A stretch of DNA of 64,000 nt from assembly GCF_001570765.1 (NCBI RefSeq), contig NZ_BCSH01000032.1:32270-96269 (forward strand). Direction: 5' to 3'. The DNA is from Nocardiopsis listeri NBRC 13360. Its GTDB lineage: Bacteria > Actinomycetota > Actinomycetes > Streptosporangiales > Streptosporangiaceae. The translations under genes were made by a program, and so were the position numbers. The notes under the pieces were generated by a model. It was not told the DNA's origin. It did not search any database and saw nothing but the letters and a program-made list of their open reading frames with translations. The first letter of the stretch is position 1. Each line of letters starts with the position of its first letter. Below are positions 42,956 through 53,400 of the stretch, one piece after another.

Positions 42956-43972
42956 GTGACGGGGAACGACAGCGGCGCTCGGCCGACGATGGCCGACGTG
43001 GCCGCGCATCTGGGCGTTTCCCGGCAGCTGGTCTCCCTGGTGCTGGGCGATCGGCCCGGCCCCAGCGCCCGTACCCGAGAGCGGGTACTGCGCGCGGCCG
43101 AGGAGTTGGGCTACCGCGCCGACACCGCCGCACAGTTGCTACGCCGGGCCCGCAGCCGCCAACTCGGGGTGCTGTTCACCATGGCGCACCCGATGGAGAC
43201 CGACCTGGTGGGCGCGCTGTACGCTGCGGCCGCCCTACAGGAGTACAGCGTGGTGTTGAGCGCCCTGATGGCCACGCGCACCGAACGCCGGGCCATCGAC
43301 GACCTCGTGGGGTTGCGCTGTGAGGCGCTGGTACTGATCGGTCTGTCGGCCCAGGCCCCCGAGGATCTGGCACGGGTGGCGTCCCGGGTGCCGGTGGTGG
43401 AGATCGGGCAGCGCAGCGGGGCGGTCGACACCGACAGCGTCCGAACCGACGACGCGGCCGGGACCCGGCTGGCCGTGGACCACCTGGTCTCGTTGGGACA
43501 CCGGGACATCGTGCACGTGGACGGTGGCGAATCGCCCGGGGCGCCCGAGCGCCGTGACGGTTACCTGGCGGCCATGCGCGACCACGGTCTGGACGAGTGG
43601 GTCGAGGTACTGCCCGGTGTCTATGGTGAGGCAGCCGGGGCCCGGGCCGCGAACACCCTCTTGGCCCGAGACCGGTTGCCCACCGCCGTGGTCGCCTGCA
43701 ACGACCAGTGCGCGCGCGGGTTGATGGCGACGCTGGTGCGGGCCGGGCGCTCCGTTCCCGGTGAGGTGTCGGTGGTGGGCTACGACGACAGCCGTGTCGC
43801 GGGGTTGCCGTTCCTGGGTCTGACCTCGGTCCGCCAGGACGTGGAACGGATGGCGGAACTGGCGGTGGACGCGGCGGTCGCGCGGTTGGACGAGGGGCGT
43901 ACCGACAGCGCCCATGTGGTGTTGGCGCCCACGCTGACCATGCGGGAGAGCACCGCTCCCCCATGCCGTTGA
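42956..43972 (+). CDS. LacI-family transcriptional regulator (possible arabinose regulator)
   Basis: A 338-residue LacI/GalR repressor. The N-terminal helix-turn-helix is TMADVAAHLGVSRQLVSLVLGDRPG; the recognition helix SRQLVS departs from the usual YQTVS. It is followed by the hinge ELGYRADTAAQLLRRARS and a periplasmic-binding-protein-like sensor domain (VPVVEIGQRSG, HRDIVHVDGG, DVERMAELAVDAAV). GTG 42956 follows GGAGGAG at seven bases; upstream ATG 42928 is less well placed. It is the nearest regulator to the arabinose operon and may bind the TGTTAACG-type sites in front of araB. Confidence 0.9.
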   Translation: MTGNDSGARPTMADVAAHLGVSRQLVSLVLGDRPGPSARTRERVLRAAEELGYRADTAAQLLRRARSRQLGVLFTMAHPMETDLVGALYAAAALQEYSVVLSALMATRTERRAIDDLVGLRCEALVLIGLSAQAPEDLARVASRVPVVEIGQRSGAVDTDSVRTDDAAGTRLAVDHLVSLGHRDIVHVDGGESPGAPERRDGYLAAMRDHGLDEWVEVLPGVYGEAAGARAANTLLARDRLPTAVVACNDQCARGLMATLVRAGRSVPGEVSVVGYDDSRVAGLPFLGLTSVRQDVERMAELAVDAAVARLDEGRTDSAHVVLAPTLTMRESTAPPCR

Positions 43973-44185
43973 GTCCACGCGGTCCCGGCGCGAGACAGAT
44001 CACGTGCCGCACGGTTGATGTGCGCCCCTCAGACCTGACATCCTGGATTTAGCACGTGCCAACCATCTGTCGCTCCGACCCCGGCGGCAGGCACGTTCCT
44101 TCTCGGCCACCAGGCCTTCGCGCCCTTCGGCGCGCGCTCCACGACCCGTCGCTCGACCACCTCTGCGCAAGAGGGAGGCACAGTC

Positions 44186-45373
44186 ATGCCCTTGGCCCTG
44201 CTCGCCCTGGCCCTCGGGGCCTTCGCCATCGGAACCACCGAGTTCGTCATCATGGGTCTGCTGCCCGAGGTCGCCGCCGACCTCGGTGTACCCATCCCCA
44301 CCGCGGGACACCTCATCTCCGCCTACGCCTTGGGCGTGGTGGTGGGCGCGCCGCTACTCACCGCGTTGAGCACGCGGTTGCCGCGCAAGACCGCGCTGCT
44401 GTTGTTCATGAGCGTGTTCCTGCTGGGCAACCTGCTCACCGTGTTCGCGCCCTCGCACGAGACCGTGTTGGTCTCCCGCTTCCTGGCGGGCGTTCCGCAC
44501 GGCGCCTACCTGGGTGTGGCCGCGCTGGTGGCGGCTCACCTGGCCGGTCCCGGCCGGCAGGCCACCGCGGTCGCGCGAGTGATGCTCGGGCTGACCATCG
44601 CCAACATCGTCGGGGTGCCCGCCGGCACCCTGCTGGGACAGCTCACCGGCTGGCGCACCGCCTTCCTCGTGGTGGCGGTCATCGCCGGACTGACCGTGCT
44701 CGGCGTCGCCCGCTGGGTGCCGCACGTGCCGATCGGCCGCACCGGTGGCCTGCGCGGGGAGTTCTCCGCCCTGGCCCGGCCCCAGGTGGTCCTCGGTCTG
44801 CTCACCGCGGTGTTCGGGTTCGCCGGGGTCTTCGCGGTCTACAGCTACATCTCCCCGATGATGACCGAGTTGGCGGGCATGCCCACCGCCGGTGTGCCGA
44901 TCGTGCTGGCCCTGTTCGGAGTGGGCATGACCTTGGGTTCGCTTCTGGTGGGCCCATTGGCCGACCGCTGGCTGCGCCCCACCATCTACGGTTCCCTGGC
45001 GAGCCTGGCCGCCGTGTTGGCGTTGTTCACCGTGGCCGTGCACAATCCCTGGACCGCCGCGATCGGCGTGGTCGTCCTGGGAGCCGTCGGCTTCGGCGTG
45101 ACGGCTCCGTTGCAGGTGCTGGTGATGAGTCGGGCGGGCACCGCTCCCAGTCTGGCCTCGGCCTCCAACCACTCCGCGTTCAACCTGGCCAACGCCGGTG
45201 GCGCCTGGGTCGGAGGCGTGGGCATCGCGATGGGTCTGGGCTACGCCTCCCCCGCGGCGATCGGCGCGGTGCTGGCCCTGATCGGCCTGGGCATCGCGGT
45301 GATGGCGGGGTTGTCGGACCGCTCCGCCGAACCGGAGCAGGAGGCCGTCGGCGAACCCGCGCTCGGCCACTGA
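44186..45373 (+). CDS. MFS transporter, DHA1 (AraJ/Cmx-like)
   Basis: A 395-residue twelve-helix exporter with the DHA1 family opening GAFAIGTTEFVIMGLLPEVAADLGV and the motif-A region ALSTRLPRKTALL. The group includes chloramphenicol exporters and AraJ/YdhP, which are arabinose-induced efflux proteins. Its place between a LacI regulator and araB favours a sugar-related role, but this is inference. GGGAGG precedes the ATG. Confidence 0.87.
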   Translation: MPLALLALALGAFAIGTTEFVIMGLLPEVAADLGVPIPTAGHLISAYALGVVVGAPLLTALSTRLPRKTALLLFMSVFLLGNLLTVFAPSHETVLVSRFLAGVPHGAYLGVAALVAAHLAGPGRQATAVARVMLGLTIANIVGVPAGTLLGQLTGWRTAFLVVAVIAGLTVLGVARWVPHVPIGRTGGLRGEFSALARPQVVLGLLTAVFGFAGVFAVYSYISPMMTELAGMPTAGVPIVLALFGVGMTLGSLLVGPLADRWLRPTIYGSLASLAAVLALFTVAVHNPWTAAIGVVVLGAVGFGVTAPLQVLVMSRAGTAPSLASASNHSAFNLANAGGAWVGGVGIAMGLGYASPAAIGAVLALIGLGIAVMAGLSDRSAEPEQEAVGEPALGH

Positions 45374-45385
45374 TACCTCGGCGAA

Positions 45386-45418
45386 AGCGCCCGTGTCCCG
45401 GTTCGGGGCACGGGCGCT
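45386..45418 (+). terminator. Terminator of the MFS gene
   Basis: AGCGCCCGTG pairs with CACGGGCGCT (10 bp) and the stem continues inward through TCCC/GGGG. Confidence 0.75.
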
Positions 45419-45448
45419 TCGCTGTCGGCAACCGTTTTCGTCGGGGGG

Positions 45449-45478
45449 TTGACTTCCTCCTTTGTTAACGCCAACAAT
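45449..45478 (+). promoter_or_regulatory. Arabinose operon promoter with overlapping LacI-type operator 1
   Basis: TTGACT (-35) and AACAAT (-10) are 18 bases apart. The -10 region lies inside TGTTAACGCCAACAAT (45463-45478), an inverted repeat close to the LacI-family TGTTAGCGCTAACA pattern, so binding would block transcription. Confidence 0.6.
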
Positions 45479-45570
45479 GTTGGCCAGGTCACAGCAGCCC
45501 CCTCATGGCCTCGTCCCTCACGTGGCGCAAGGGGTTCATTCAGTGAGCACAGCCGAGAAGGGACCTCTCC

Positions 45571-47298
45571 TTGGCCACGGATGTTAACGCCAACAATTCG
45601 GGTTCCGCCGGATCTCCCCCCGACCCCGTGGTGGTCGGTATCGACTTCGGAACCCTCTCCGGACGCGCCGTCGTGGTCCGGGTCCGCGACGGCGCGGAAC
45701 TCGGCACCGCCGAACGCGCCTACCCCCACGGGGTCATCTCCGACCATCTGCCCGGCCACGGGGAGCCCCTCGAACCGGAGACCGCCCTGCAACACCCCGA
45801 GGACTACCGAAGGGTCCTGAGCGAAGCCGTTCCCGCCGCCCTGCACGCGGCCGGGATCACCCCCGATCGGGTCATCGGCGTCGGTGTCGACTTCACCTCC
45901 TGCACGGTCCTGCCCACCACCGCCGACGGGACCCCCCTGTGCGAGGTCCCCGACCTCGCCGGGCGCCCCCACGCCTGGCCCAAGCTGTGGCGCCACCACT
46001 CGGCTCAACCCGAGGCCGACGAGATCAACGCCTTGGCCGCCGAACGCGGCGAACCCTGGCTGGGCCGCTACGGCGGGCGGATCTCCTCCGAATGGCAGTT
46101 CGCCAAGGCCCTTCAGGTACTGCGCGACGACCCCGAGGTCTACCGGCGCGCCGACCGCTGGATCGAGGGGGCCGACTGGATCGTGTGGCGGCTGTGCGGA
46201 CACGAGAACCGCAACGTGGCCACCGCCGGGTACAAGGGGATCCACCAGGACGGCGCCTGGCCCACCAAGGACTTCCTGTCCGCGTTGGATCCCCGCTTCG
46301 CCGACTTCGTCACCGAAAAGCTCGACCACCCGCTGTCCCAACTGGGCGAACGGGCCGGTGGCCTCACCGCCGAGGCCGCCGCCTGGACCGGCCTGCTCGA
46401 GGACACCCCCGTGGCCGTCGGCAACATCGACGCCCACGTCACCGCCGCCGCCGCGCAGACCACGGCGCCCGGTCGGATGCTCGCCATCATGGGCACCAGC
46501 ACCTGCCACGTGATGAACTCCGAGGTCCTGGCCGAGGTACCGGGGATGTGCGGCATGGCCCTGGGCGGCATCACCCCGGGCATGTGGGGCTACGAGGCCG
46601 GACAGAGCGGCGTGGGCGACATCTTCGGTTGGTTCGTCGACACCCACGTGCCCCCGGCCTACCACCAGGAGGCCGCCGAACGCGGGGTGTCCGTCCACGA
46701 CCTGTTGTCGGCCAAGGCGGCCGACGCCCCGGTGGGCGCGCACGGTCTGGTGGCCCTGGACTGGCACAGCGGCAACCGGTCGGTACTGGTCGACCACTCC
46801 CTGACCGGCGTGCTCGTGGGCATGACACTGGCCACCCGCCCCGAGGAGGTCTACCGGGCCCTGGTGGAGGCCACCGCCTTCGGCACCCGCACCATCATCG
46901 AGGCCTTCACCACCGCGGGGGTGCCGGTCCACGACCTCACCATCGGCGGCGGCATGGTCCGCAACCCCTTCGTCCTCCAGGTCTACGCCGACGTGCTGAA
47001 CCGGCCCCTGCGGGTGGTGGACACCGAGCACAGCTGCGCCGTGGGGGCGGCCATCCACGCCGCCGTCGCCGCCGGGGCCCACCCCGACGTCCACGCCGCC
47101 TCCGCCGCCATGGGCCGGGTCCGCCCCGACACCGTCGACCCCGACCCACGCCGGGCTGCGGCCTACGACGCCCTGTTCAAGGTCTACACCGAACTGCACG
47201 ACCACTTCGGGCGCGGCGGCACCGACAGCCTGCACCGTTTGCGGGCCCTGCGACAGGACGCGCTCACCACCGACGACGCCACCCAGGGGACGCGATGA
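45571..47298 (+). CDS. araB: L-ribulokinase
   Basis: A 575-residue FGGY-family sugar kinase with GIDFGTLSGRAVVV (ATP-binding N-terminus), GVGVDFTSCTVLP, DWIVWRLCG, the signature region around GMCGMALGGITPGMWGYEAGQSGVGD, and LTIGGGMVRNPFVLQVYADVL. The length and GTLSGR match AraB. It phosphorylates L-ribulose in arabinose catabolism. The start is the TTG at 45571 after AGAAGGGA; this puts operator 2 in codons 4-9. A downstream GTG (about 45630) lacks a ribosome-binding site. araD follows with an ATGA overlap. Confidence 0.92.
   Translation: MATDVNANNSGSAGSPPDPVVVGIDFGTLSGRAVVVRVRDGAELGTAERAYPHGVISDHLPGHGEPLEPETALQHPEDYRRVLSEAVPAALHAAGITPDRVIGVGVDFTSCTVLPTTADGTPLCEVPDLAGRPHAWPKLWRHHSAQPEADEINALAAERGEPWLGRYGGRISSEWQFAKALQVLRDDPEVYRRADRWIEGADWIVWRLCGHENRNVATAGYKGIHQDGAWPTKDFLSALDPRFADFVTEKLDHPLSQLGERAGGLTAEAAAWTGLLEDTPVAVGNIDAHVTAAAAQTTAPGRMLAIMGTSTCHVMNSEVLAEVPGMCGMALGGITPGMWGYEAGQSGVGDIFGWFVDTHVPPAYHQEAAERGVSVHDLLSAKAADAPVGAHGLVALDWHSGNRSVLVDHSLTGVLVGMTLATRPEEVYRALVEATAFGTRTIIEAFTTAGVPVHDLTIGGGMVRNPFVLQVYADVLNRPLRVVDTEHSCAVGAAIHAAVAAGAHPDVHAASAAMGRVRPDTVDPDPRRAAAYDALFKVYTELHDHFGRGGTDSLHRLRALRQDALTTDDATQGTR
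45582..45597 (+). promoter_or_regulatory. LacI-type operator 2, inside the start of araB
   Basis: TGTTAACGCCAACAAT is identical over 16 bases to operator 1, 119 bp away, and lies within the first codons of araB if the TTG start is right. Confidence 0.65.
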
Positions 47299-47990
47299 CC
47301 TCCACCGACGACCTCCAAGACCTGCTGACGCGCCACCGCGCCGATGTGGAACGCGTGCGTGAGCACGTGTGCGAACTGCACGCCGAACTGACCCGGTGGG
47401 ACCTGGTCACCTGGACCAGCGGCAACATCTCGGCCCGGGTGCCCCACACCGACCTGATGGTGATCAAACCCAGCGGCGTGTCCTACGACGACCTCACCCC
47501 CCAGGACATGGTCGTGTGCGACCTGCACGGCGCCTTGCTCGAGGGCCGTCACAAACCCTCCAGCGACACCGACGCCCACGCCCACGTCTACCGGGCCCGC
47601 CCCGACGTCGGCGGGGTCGTGCACACCCACAGCCCCTACGCCACGGCCTGGGCCGCCCGCGGGGAGCCCGTCCCCTGCGCCATCACCGCGATGGCCGACG
47701 AGTTCGGCGGCGACATCCCGGTGGGCCCCTTCGCACGCATCGGTGACGACTCCATCGGACGCGGCATCGTCCACACCCTGGAGGGTCACCGGTCCCCGGC
47801 CGTCCTCATGCGCGGCCACGGGGTCTTCACCATCGGCACCACCGCCAAGGCCGCGGTCAAGGCCGCCGTGATGTGCGAGGACGTGGCCCGCACCGTCCAC
47901 ATCGCCCGCCAGGGCGGACCCGTCGAACGCCTGCCCCAAGAGGACGTCGACGCCCTCTACCACCGCTACCAGAACGCCTACGGACAGTGA
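47295..47990 (+). CDS. araD: L-ribulose-5-phosphate 4-epimerase
   Basis: A 231-residue class II aldolase-fold epimerase: TWTSGNISARVP, VIKPSGVSYDDLTP, SSDTDAHAHVYRARPDVGGVVHTHSPYATAWA with the zinc His pair, and MRGHGVFTIGTTAKAAVKAAV with the third His. It converts L-ribulose-5-phosphate to D-xylulose-5-phosphate. It is coupled to araB by ATGA. Confidence 0.94.
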   Translation: MTSTDDLQDLLTRHRADVERVREHVCELHAELTRWDLVTWTSGNISARVPHTDLMVIKPSGVSYDDLTPQDMVVCDLHGALLEGRHKPSSDTDAHAHVYRARPDVGGVVHTHSPYATAWAARGEPVPCAITAMADEFGGDIPVGPFARIGDDSIGRGIVHTLEGHRSPAVLMRGHGVFTIGTTAKAAVKAAVMCEDVARTVHIARQGGPVERLPQEDVDALYHRYQNAYGQ

Positions 47991-47999
47991 GGAAGCGAC

Positions 48000-49436
48000 G
48001 TGCCCCTACCCACGCCCCCCGCGAGCGACAACCCCGCGGTGCGCGCCCACCGGCCCCGCATCGGTCTGCTCGGCATCATGCAGCCGCTCTACGACGACAT
48101 GATCCCGGGGATCACCGAGCACCAGGCCGCCTACGCCGGCCGGGTCGCCGAGCGTCTGTCCGACGTCGCCGAGTGGACGGTCGCTCCGCCGGTCCGTGGT
48201 CGTGAGGACGCCGAACGCGCCCTGCGTTCCTTCGAGGCCGAGGGGCTCGACGGGGTCCTGGTCGTCATGCTCACCTATGGCCCCTCGCTGCGCGTCACCC
48301 GGGCCCTGTCCGGGTTGCGGCTGCCGGTCGCCCTGGCCAACATCCAGCCCGACCCCGCCGTCAGCGCCGCCTGGGACATGGACGACATGACCTACAACCA
48401 GGGCATCCACGGGGCCCAGGACACCGCCAACGCGATGGTGCGGGCCGGGGTCGACTTCGACGTCATCACCGGTGAGTGGCAGAGCCCGGACTTCGCGGAG
48501 CGGGTGGACCGCTGGGCTCGGGCGGCCCACACCGTCAGCGCGCTGCGCCGGTTGCGGGTGGGCGTGTTCGGCTACCCCATGAACGGCATGGGCGACGCCC
48601 GAGTGGACGAGTCCGCGCTGTTGCGCAAGCTCGGACCGGAGGTGCACGTGATCGCGCCCGGCGCACTGCACCGCACCATGGCCGATCTGCCCGAACAGGC
48701 GGTACGCGACCTCCTCTCCTGGGAGGATGGGGCGTTCGACGTGGACACCCGGTTGTCCGAGGAGGAGCGCGAGGACCACGTCCGTATGCAGTTGGGCATC
48801 GAACGACTCCTGGAGGAATCGGAATGCGGCGCCTACTCCACCCACTTCGACGCCATCGGTGAGGACGGGCGTTTCGCCCGGCTGCCCATGGCCGCCGCGT
48901 CCACGCTGATGGCTCAGGGGTACGGCTTCGCCGGAGAGGGGGACGTCCTGGCGGCCTCGGTCGTCTACGCCGGGCACCGTCTCGCCGGGGACGGTCACTT
49001 CACCGAGATGTACGCGATGGACTTTCCCAGCGACTCCATCCTGATGAGCCACATGGGCGAGGGCAACTGGCGAATGGCCCGCGAGGACGAACCGGTACGG
49101 CTGATCAAACGCCCGCTGGGCATCGGAGGCCTGGACGACCCGCCCACCCTGGTGTTCCGCTACCGCCCGGGGCCGGCGACGCTGGCGTCCCTGGTCTCCC
49201 TGGGCGGGGAACGGTTCCGTCTGGTCGTGGCCGAGGGCGAGGTCCTGGACTCCCCCGAACTGCCCGCCCTGGAGATGCCCTACGGGCAGTTCCGTCCCGC
49301 CTCGGGTGTGCGGGGCTGCATGGACGCCTGGCTGCGCGCCGGTGGCACCCACCACATGGTCATGAACTCCGGTCACATCGCCCAGGACTGGCGTGTCCTG
49401 TGCGAGCTGGCCGGTATCGAATACGTCCCGGTCTGA
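48000..49436 (+). CDS. araA: L-arabinose isomerase (fucose isomerase-like fold)
   Basis: A 478-residue protein starting at GTG 48000, nine bases after araD. The N-terminal half has [23 protein letters not shown] and [22 protein letters not shown]. The C-terminal half has [25 protein letters not shown] with the metal-ligand Glu/His region, and [12 protein letters not shown]. It belongs to the AraA/FucI fold; the operon makes arabinose to ribulose isomerisation the clear role. It differs from classical Gram-negative AraA in its N-terminus. Confidence 0.88.
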   Translation: MPLPTPPASDNPAVRAHRPRIGLLGIMQPLYDDMIPGITEHQAAYAGRVAERLSDVAEWTVAPPVRGREDAERALRSFEAEGLDGVLVVMLTYGPSLRVTRALSGLRLPVALANIQPDPAVSAAWDMDDMTYNQGIHGAQDTANAMVRAGVDFDVITGEWQSPDFAERVDRWARAAHTVSALRRLRVGVFGYPMNGMGDARVDESALLRKLGPEVHVIAPGALHRTMADLPEQAVRDLLSWEDGAFDVDTRLSEEEREDHVRMQLGIERLLEESECGAYSTHFDAIGEDGRFARLPMAAASTLMAQGYGFAGEGDVLAASVVYAGHRLAGDGHFTEMYAMDFPSDSILMSHMGEGNWRMAREDEPVRLIKRPLGIGGLDDPPTLVFRYRPGPATLASLVSLGGERFRLVVAEGEVLDSPELPALEMPYGQFRPASGVRGCMDAWLRAGGTHHMVMNSGHIAQDWRVLCELAGIEYVPV

Positions 49437-49476
49437 ACGACCGGCTCCACCCCCCGAGTACGGAAGAAGGCCCCCG

Positions 49477-50568
49477 ATGCCCCGACCATCACTCTTGTCC
49501 GTCACCGCCGCCCTCTCCGGCGCCGCACTGCTACTGACCGCCTGCAACGGTGTAGGCGACGCCGCCCGCCCCGACGGTGAGAACGGCGTCATCGGCATCG
49601 CCATGCCCACCCAATCCTCCGAACGCTGGATCGACGACGGTGACAACATGGTCGCCGAGTTCGAGGACCGCGGCTACGGAACCGACCTGCAGTACGCCGA
49701 GGACATCGTCGAGGACCAGGTCGCCCAGATCGAGAACATGATCACCCGAGGCGTGGACGCCCTGGTCATCGCCTCCATCGACGGTGAGGCCCTGGGCGAC
49801 GTCCTCGACATGGCCGCCGACGGCGACATCCCGGTGATCGCCTACGACCGGCTCATCATGGGCAGCGAGCACGTCGACTACTACGCCACCTTCGACAACT
49901 TCGAGGTCGGCGTCCTCCAGGGGCAGTACATCGTCGACAACCTGGACCTGGAGAACGAGGACGGCCCGTTCAACATCGAGCTGTTCGGCGGCGCCCCCGA
50001 CGACAACAACGCCTACTTCTTCAACGACGGCGCGATGTCGGTCCTGCAACCCCACATCGACGACGGCACGTTGGAGGTCCTGAGCGGCCAGACCTCCATG
50101 GAGCAGATCGCCACCACCCGCTGGGACGGCTCCATCGCCCAGTCCCGCATGGACAACCTGCTCAGCGCCAACTACTCCGACGAGGAGGTGCACGCGGTCC
50201 TGTCGCCCTTCGACGGCATCAGCCTGGGGGTGATCGAGTCCCTGCGCGCTGTGGGCTACGGCACCGAGGAGCAACCGCTTCCCGTCATCACGGGCCAGGA
50301 CGCCGACCTGTCGTCGGTGCGCTCCATCGTCGCCGGTGAGCAGACCCAGACGGTCTTCAAGGACACTCGCGCCCTGGCCTCCCAGACCGTGGACATGACC
50401 GAGGCCCTGCTCAACGACGAGGAGGTGCCGGTCAACGACACCGAGTCCTACGACAACGGGGTCCAGGTCGTTCCGTCCTTCCTGCTGGAACCGGTCTCGG
50501 TGGACCTGGACAACTACCACGAGGTCCTGGTCGAGAGCGGCTACTACGAGGAGTCCGAGCTCCAATGA
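49477..50568 (+). CDS. Sugar ABC transporter substrate-binding lipoprotein (ChvE-like)
   Basis: A 363-residue lipoprotein: the signal ends in the lipobox LLLTAC (Cys about residue 23). The mature part is a CUT2-type sugar-binding protein ([89 protein letters not shown]). These features match the ChvE/GguABC arabinose/galactose/xylose group. With araBDA upstream and the ATPase coupled downstream, L-arabinose is the likely ligand. Confidence 0.92.
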   Translation: MPRPSLLSVTAALSGAALLLTACNGVGDAARPDGENGVIGIAMPTQSSERWIDDGDNMVAEFEDRGYGTDLQYAEDIVEDQVAQIENMITRGVDALVIASIDGEALGDVLDMAADGDIPVIAYDRLIMGSEHVDYYATFDNFEVGVLQGQYIVDNLDLENEDGPFNIELFGGAPDDNNAYFFNDGAMSVLQPHIDDGTLEVLSGQTSMEQIATTRWDGSIAQSRMDNLLSANYSDEEVHAVLSPFDGISLGVIESLRAVGYGTEEQPLPVITGQDADLSSVRSIVAGEQTQTVFKDTRALASQTVDMTEALLNDEEVPVNDTESYDNGVQVVPSFLLEPVSVDLDNYHEVLVESGYYEESELQ

Positions 50569-52142
50569 GCACCGCGCACACCATTCCCGACGCCCCGGGG
50601 CCCCTGCTGCGGATGAGCGACATCCGCAAGGAGTTCCCCGGGGTGCGGGCCCTGGACGGGGTCTCCCTGGAGGTGTCCCCCGGCAGCGTCCACGCGCTGA
50701 TGGGCGAGAACGGGGCCGGCAAGTCCACGTTGATGAAGGTACTCAGCGGGGTCCATCCGGCCGGGTCCTACACCGGGTCGGTGGAGATCGACGGTGAGCC
50801 GCGGGCGTTCTCCGACGTGGTCGCCGCCGAACGCGCCGGAATCGCCATCATCCATCAGGAACTGGCGCTGATCCCCCAGCTCTCCATCAGCGAGAACGTC
50901 CTGCTGGGCCACGAGGTGACCCGGTTCGGTGTCATCGACTGGGGCGCCACCCACGCCCGCGCCCGTGAACTGCTGCTGCGCGTGGGCCTGGACGAGAACC
51001 CCGCCCTGCCCGTCTCCGCGCTGAGCATCGGCGCTCAACAGTTGGTGGAGATCGCCAAGGCCCTGGCCAAACGGGTGCGGTTGCTGGTACTGGACGAGCC
51101 GACCTCCGCGCTCAACGAGGCCGAGAGCGACCGTCTCCTGGAGCTGCTGTCGGACCTGCGCGAGCAGGGTGTGGCCTGCGTGCTGATCTCGCACAAGCTC
51201 GGCGAGGTGATGCGAGTCAGCGACGAGGTCACCATCCTGCGCGATGGCCGCACCGTGGAGACCCTCACGGTGGAACGCGACACCGAGGGGCGGCCCTCCG
51301 TCGACGAGGACCGTGTCATCCGTGGCATGGTCGGCCGCGACCTGGACCAGCGCTACCCACCGGGCGAGGCCACCGTAGGCCCGGTCCGCTTCGAGGTGCG
51401 CGACTGGACCGTGGATCATCCCACCCAGGCCGGACGGCGCATCGTGGACGGGGCGGATCTCGACATCGGGGCCGGTGAGGTCGTGGGACTGGCCGGCCTG
51501 ATGGGCGCCGGGCGCACCGAGTTCGCCATGAACCTGTTCGGACGCTCCTATGGCCGTTACGTCCGAGGTTCCCTGCTGCGAGACGGCGAGGAACTGCGCA
51601 TGGGCGACGTCGCCGACGCGATCGCCGCCGGGGTCGCCTACGTGCCCGAGGACCGCAAGTCCCTGGGCCTGGTCCTGGACGACGACATCCGGCACAACAC
51701 CACCATGTCCGCGCTCGGGCGGATCTCCCGCCGGGGAGTCATCGACCCGGGCCTGGAGACGGTGGAGGCCCAACGGATGAGCGAACGCATGCGGGTGCGC
51801 AGCCGCGGGGTCGACCAGACGGTGCGCACCCTCAGCGGCGGCAACCAGCAAAAGGTCGTGCTGGGCAAGTGGATGTTCACGCGACCGGAGCTGCTGATCC
51901 TCGACGAGCCCACCCGAGGCATCGACGTCGGGGCCAAGTACGAGATCTACCTGATCGTGCGCCGCCTGGCGGCGGAGGGGGCCTGCGTGCTGCTCATCTC
52001 CTCGGAGCTGCCGGAGCTCCTCGGCATGTGCGATCGCGTCTACGCCATGTGCGAGGGGCGTATCACCGGCGAGGTGCCCGGGGCCGACGCCGACCAGGAG
52101 ACCCTGATGAGACTCATGACCCGAACCGGGGAAACGAAGTGA
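50565..52142 (+). CDS. Sugar ABC transporter ATP-binding protein, CUT2 (GguA-like)
   Basis: A 525-residue protein with two ABC domains. The first has Walker [17 protein letters not shown], signature-like [15 protein letters not shown] and Walker [14 protein letters not shown]. The second has a degenerate Walker A ([16 protein letters not shown]), signature [14 protein letters not shown] and [20 protein letters not shown]. This duplicated form with a weak second Walker A is typical of RbsA/XylG/GguA. It overlaps the binding-protein gene as ATGA and the permease as GTGA. Confidence 0.94.
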   Translation: MSTAHTIPDAPGPLLRMSDIRKEFPGVRALDGVSLEVSPGSVHALMGENGAGKSTLMKVLSGVHPAGSYTGSVEIDGEPRAFSDVVAAERAGIAIIHQELALIPQLSISENVLLGHEVTRFGVIDWGATHARARELLLRVGLDENPALPVSALSIGAQQLVEIAKALAKRVRLLVLDEPTSALNEAESDRLLELLSDLREQGVACVLISHKLGEVMRVSDEVTILRDGRTVETLTVERDTEGRPSVDEDRVIRGMVGRDLDQRYPPGEATVGPVRFEVRDWTVDHPTQAGRRIVDGADLDIGAGEVVGLAGLMGAGRTEFAMNLFGRSYGRYVRGSLLRDGEELRMGDVADAIAAGVAYVPEDRKSLGLVLDDDIRHNTTMSALGRISRRGVIDPGLETVEAQRMSERMRVRSRGVDQTVRTLSGGNQQKVVLGKWMFTRPELLILDEPTRGIDVGAKYEIYLIVRRLAAEGACVLLISSELPELLGMCDRVYAMCEGRITGEVPGADADQETLMRLMTRTGETK

Positions 52143-53374
52143 ACCGACCGACCTCCTCGCTCCCCCGTCTGCGGGAGATGCTACGGGGACGCACCCGCCA
52201 GTACGGGATGGCCATCGCCCTGGTGGCCATCATCATCCTGTTCCAAATCCTCACCGGTGGGCTCCTGCTCACCCCGCTCAACGTCACCAACCTGATCATG
52301 CAGAACTCCTACATCCTGATCCTGGCGATCGGGATGATGTTGGTGATCATCACCGGGCACATCGACCTATCGGTCGGCTCGGTGGTGGCCTTCACCGGGG
52401 CGATGGCCGCGATCATGCTCAACTCGTGGGGTCTGCCGACCGTCGTGGTGGTACCGGCCGCGCTGCTGCTCGGCGCGCTCATCGGTGCCTGGCAAGGCTT
52501 TTGGATCGCCTACGTCGGTGTTCCGGCGTTCATCGTCACCCTGGCCGGGATGCTGGTGTTCCGCGGCGCCACGCTCGCGGTGCTGGGCGGAGAGTCCATC
52601 GCCCCGTTGCCGCAGTCGCTGCGGGTGATCGCCAGTGGTTTCCTGCCCGGACGAAGTGATGGACCACACCTTCCCACCCTCCTCCTCGGATTGGCCGGGG
52701 CCGCCGTGATCGTGTGGATCCAGTGGCGCTCGCGGGCCCGTTCCCGCGCCCGTGAACTGCCGGTCGCACCGGTCGCGGTCACCGCCACCGGGTCGGTGCT
52801 GGTGGTCGCCGCCATCATGGCGTTCACCTACGTGGTGGCCGAGCACAACGGCCTTCCGCTGGTGGGCGTGCTACTGATCGCGCTCATCGTGGGCTACGCG
52901 TTCGTGATGCGCTCCACCACCATGGGTCGGCGCGTGTACGCCGTGGGTGGCAGTGAGCGTGCCGCCGCGCTCTCCGGGATCCGCACCAAACAGACCACGT
53001 TCTGGGTGTTCGTGAACATGGGGGTGCTCTCGGCGCTGGCCGGGCTGGTCTTCACCGGGCGTCTGAACGCCGCGACCCCCGGCGCGGGCACCATGTTCGA
53101 ACTGGACGCCATCGCGGCGGCCTTCATCGGCGGCGCCTCCGCGGCCGGTGGTGTGGGCAGCGTCGTCGGTGCGGTGATCGGTGCCCTGGTCATGGGCGTG
53201 CTCAACAACGGGATGTCACTGATCGGTCTGGGCGTGGACTGGCAGCAGCTCATCAAGGGCCTGGTGTTGTTGCTGGCCGTGGCCTTCGACATCTACAACA
53301 AGCGCCGCGTCGGTGGTTCGGCTCCGATCATGCCGGCGCTGCGCTCACGCCGCAGACCCCCACGGGACCCATGA
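52139..53374 (+). CDS. Sugar ABC transporter permease, CUT2 (GguB-like)
   Basis: A 411-residue membrane protein of the RbsC/XylH/GguB family: NSYILILAIGMMLVIITGHIDLSVGSVVAFTGAMAA, WIAYVGVPAFIVTLAGMLVFRGATL and GGASAAGGVGSVVGAVIGALVMGVLNNGMSLIGL. About eleven hydrophobic helices. It is the last gene of the arabinose operon (GTG start overlapping the ATPase stop). The longer-than-ribose-type length matches the xylose/arabinose branch. Confidence 0.93.
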   Translation: MNRPTSSLPRLREMLRGRTRQYGMAIALVAIIILFQILTGGLLLTPLNVTNLIMQNSYILILAIGMMLVIITGHIDLSVGSVVAFTGAMAAIMLNSWGLPTVVVVPAALLLGALIGAWQGFWIAYVGVPAFIVTLAGMLVFRGATLAVLGGESIAPLPQSLRVIASGFLPGRSDGPHLPTLLLGLAGAAVIVWIQWRSRARSRARELPVAPVAVTATGSVLVVAAIMAFTYVVAEHNGLPLVGVLLIALIVGYAFVMRSTTMGRRVYAVGGSERAAALSGIRTKQTTFWVFVNMGVLSALAGLVFTGRLNAATPGAGTMFELDAIAAAFIGGASAAGGVGSVVGAVIGALVMGVLNNGMSLIGLGVDWQQLIKGLVLLLAVAFDIYNKRRVGGSAPIMPALRSRRRPPRDP

Positions 53375-53400
53375 CATGTCGGGGTTCGTGAGGAAGTGAC

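Noticed and set aside
45241..47235. 664-codon minus-strand frame across araB
   Set aside because: Gly/Val/Asp-rich antisense shadow of araB with no ribosome-binding site and no family resemblance.
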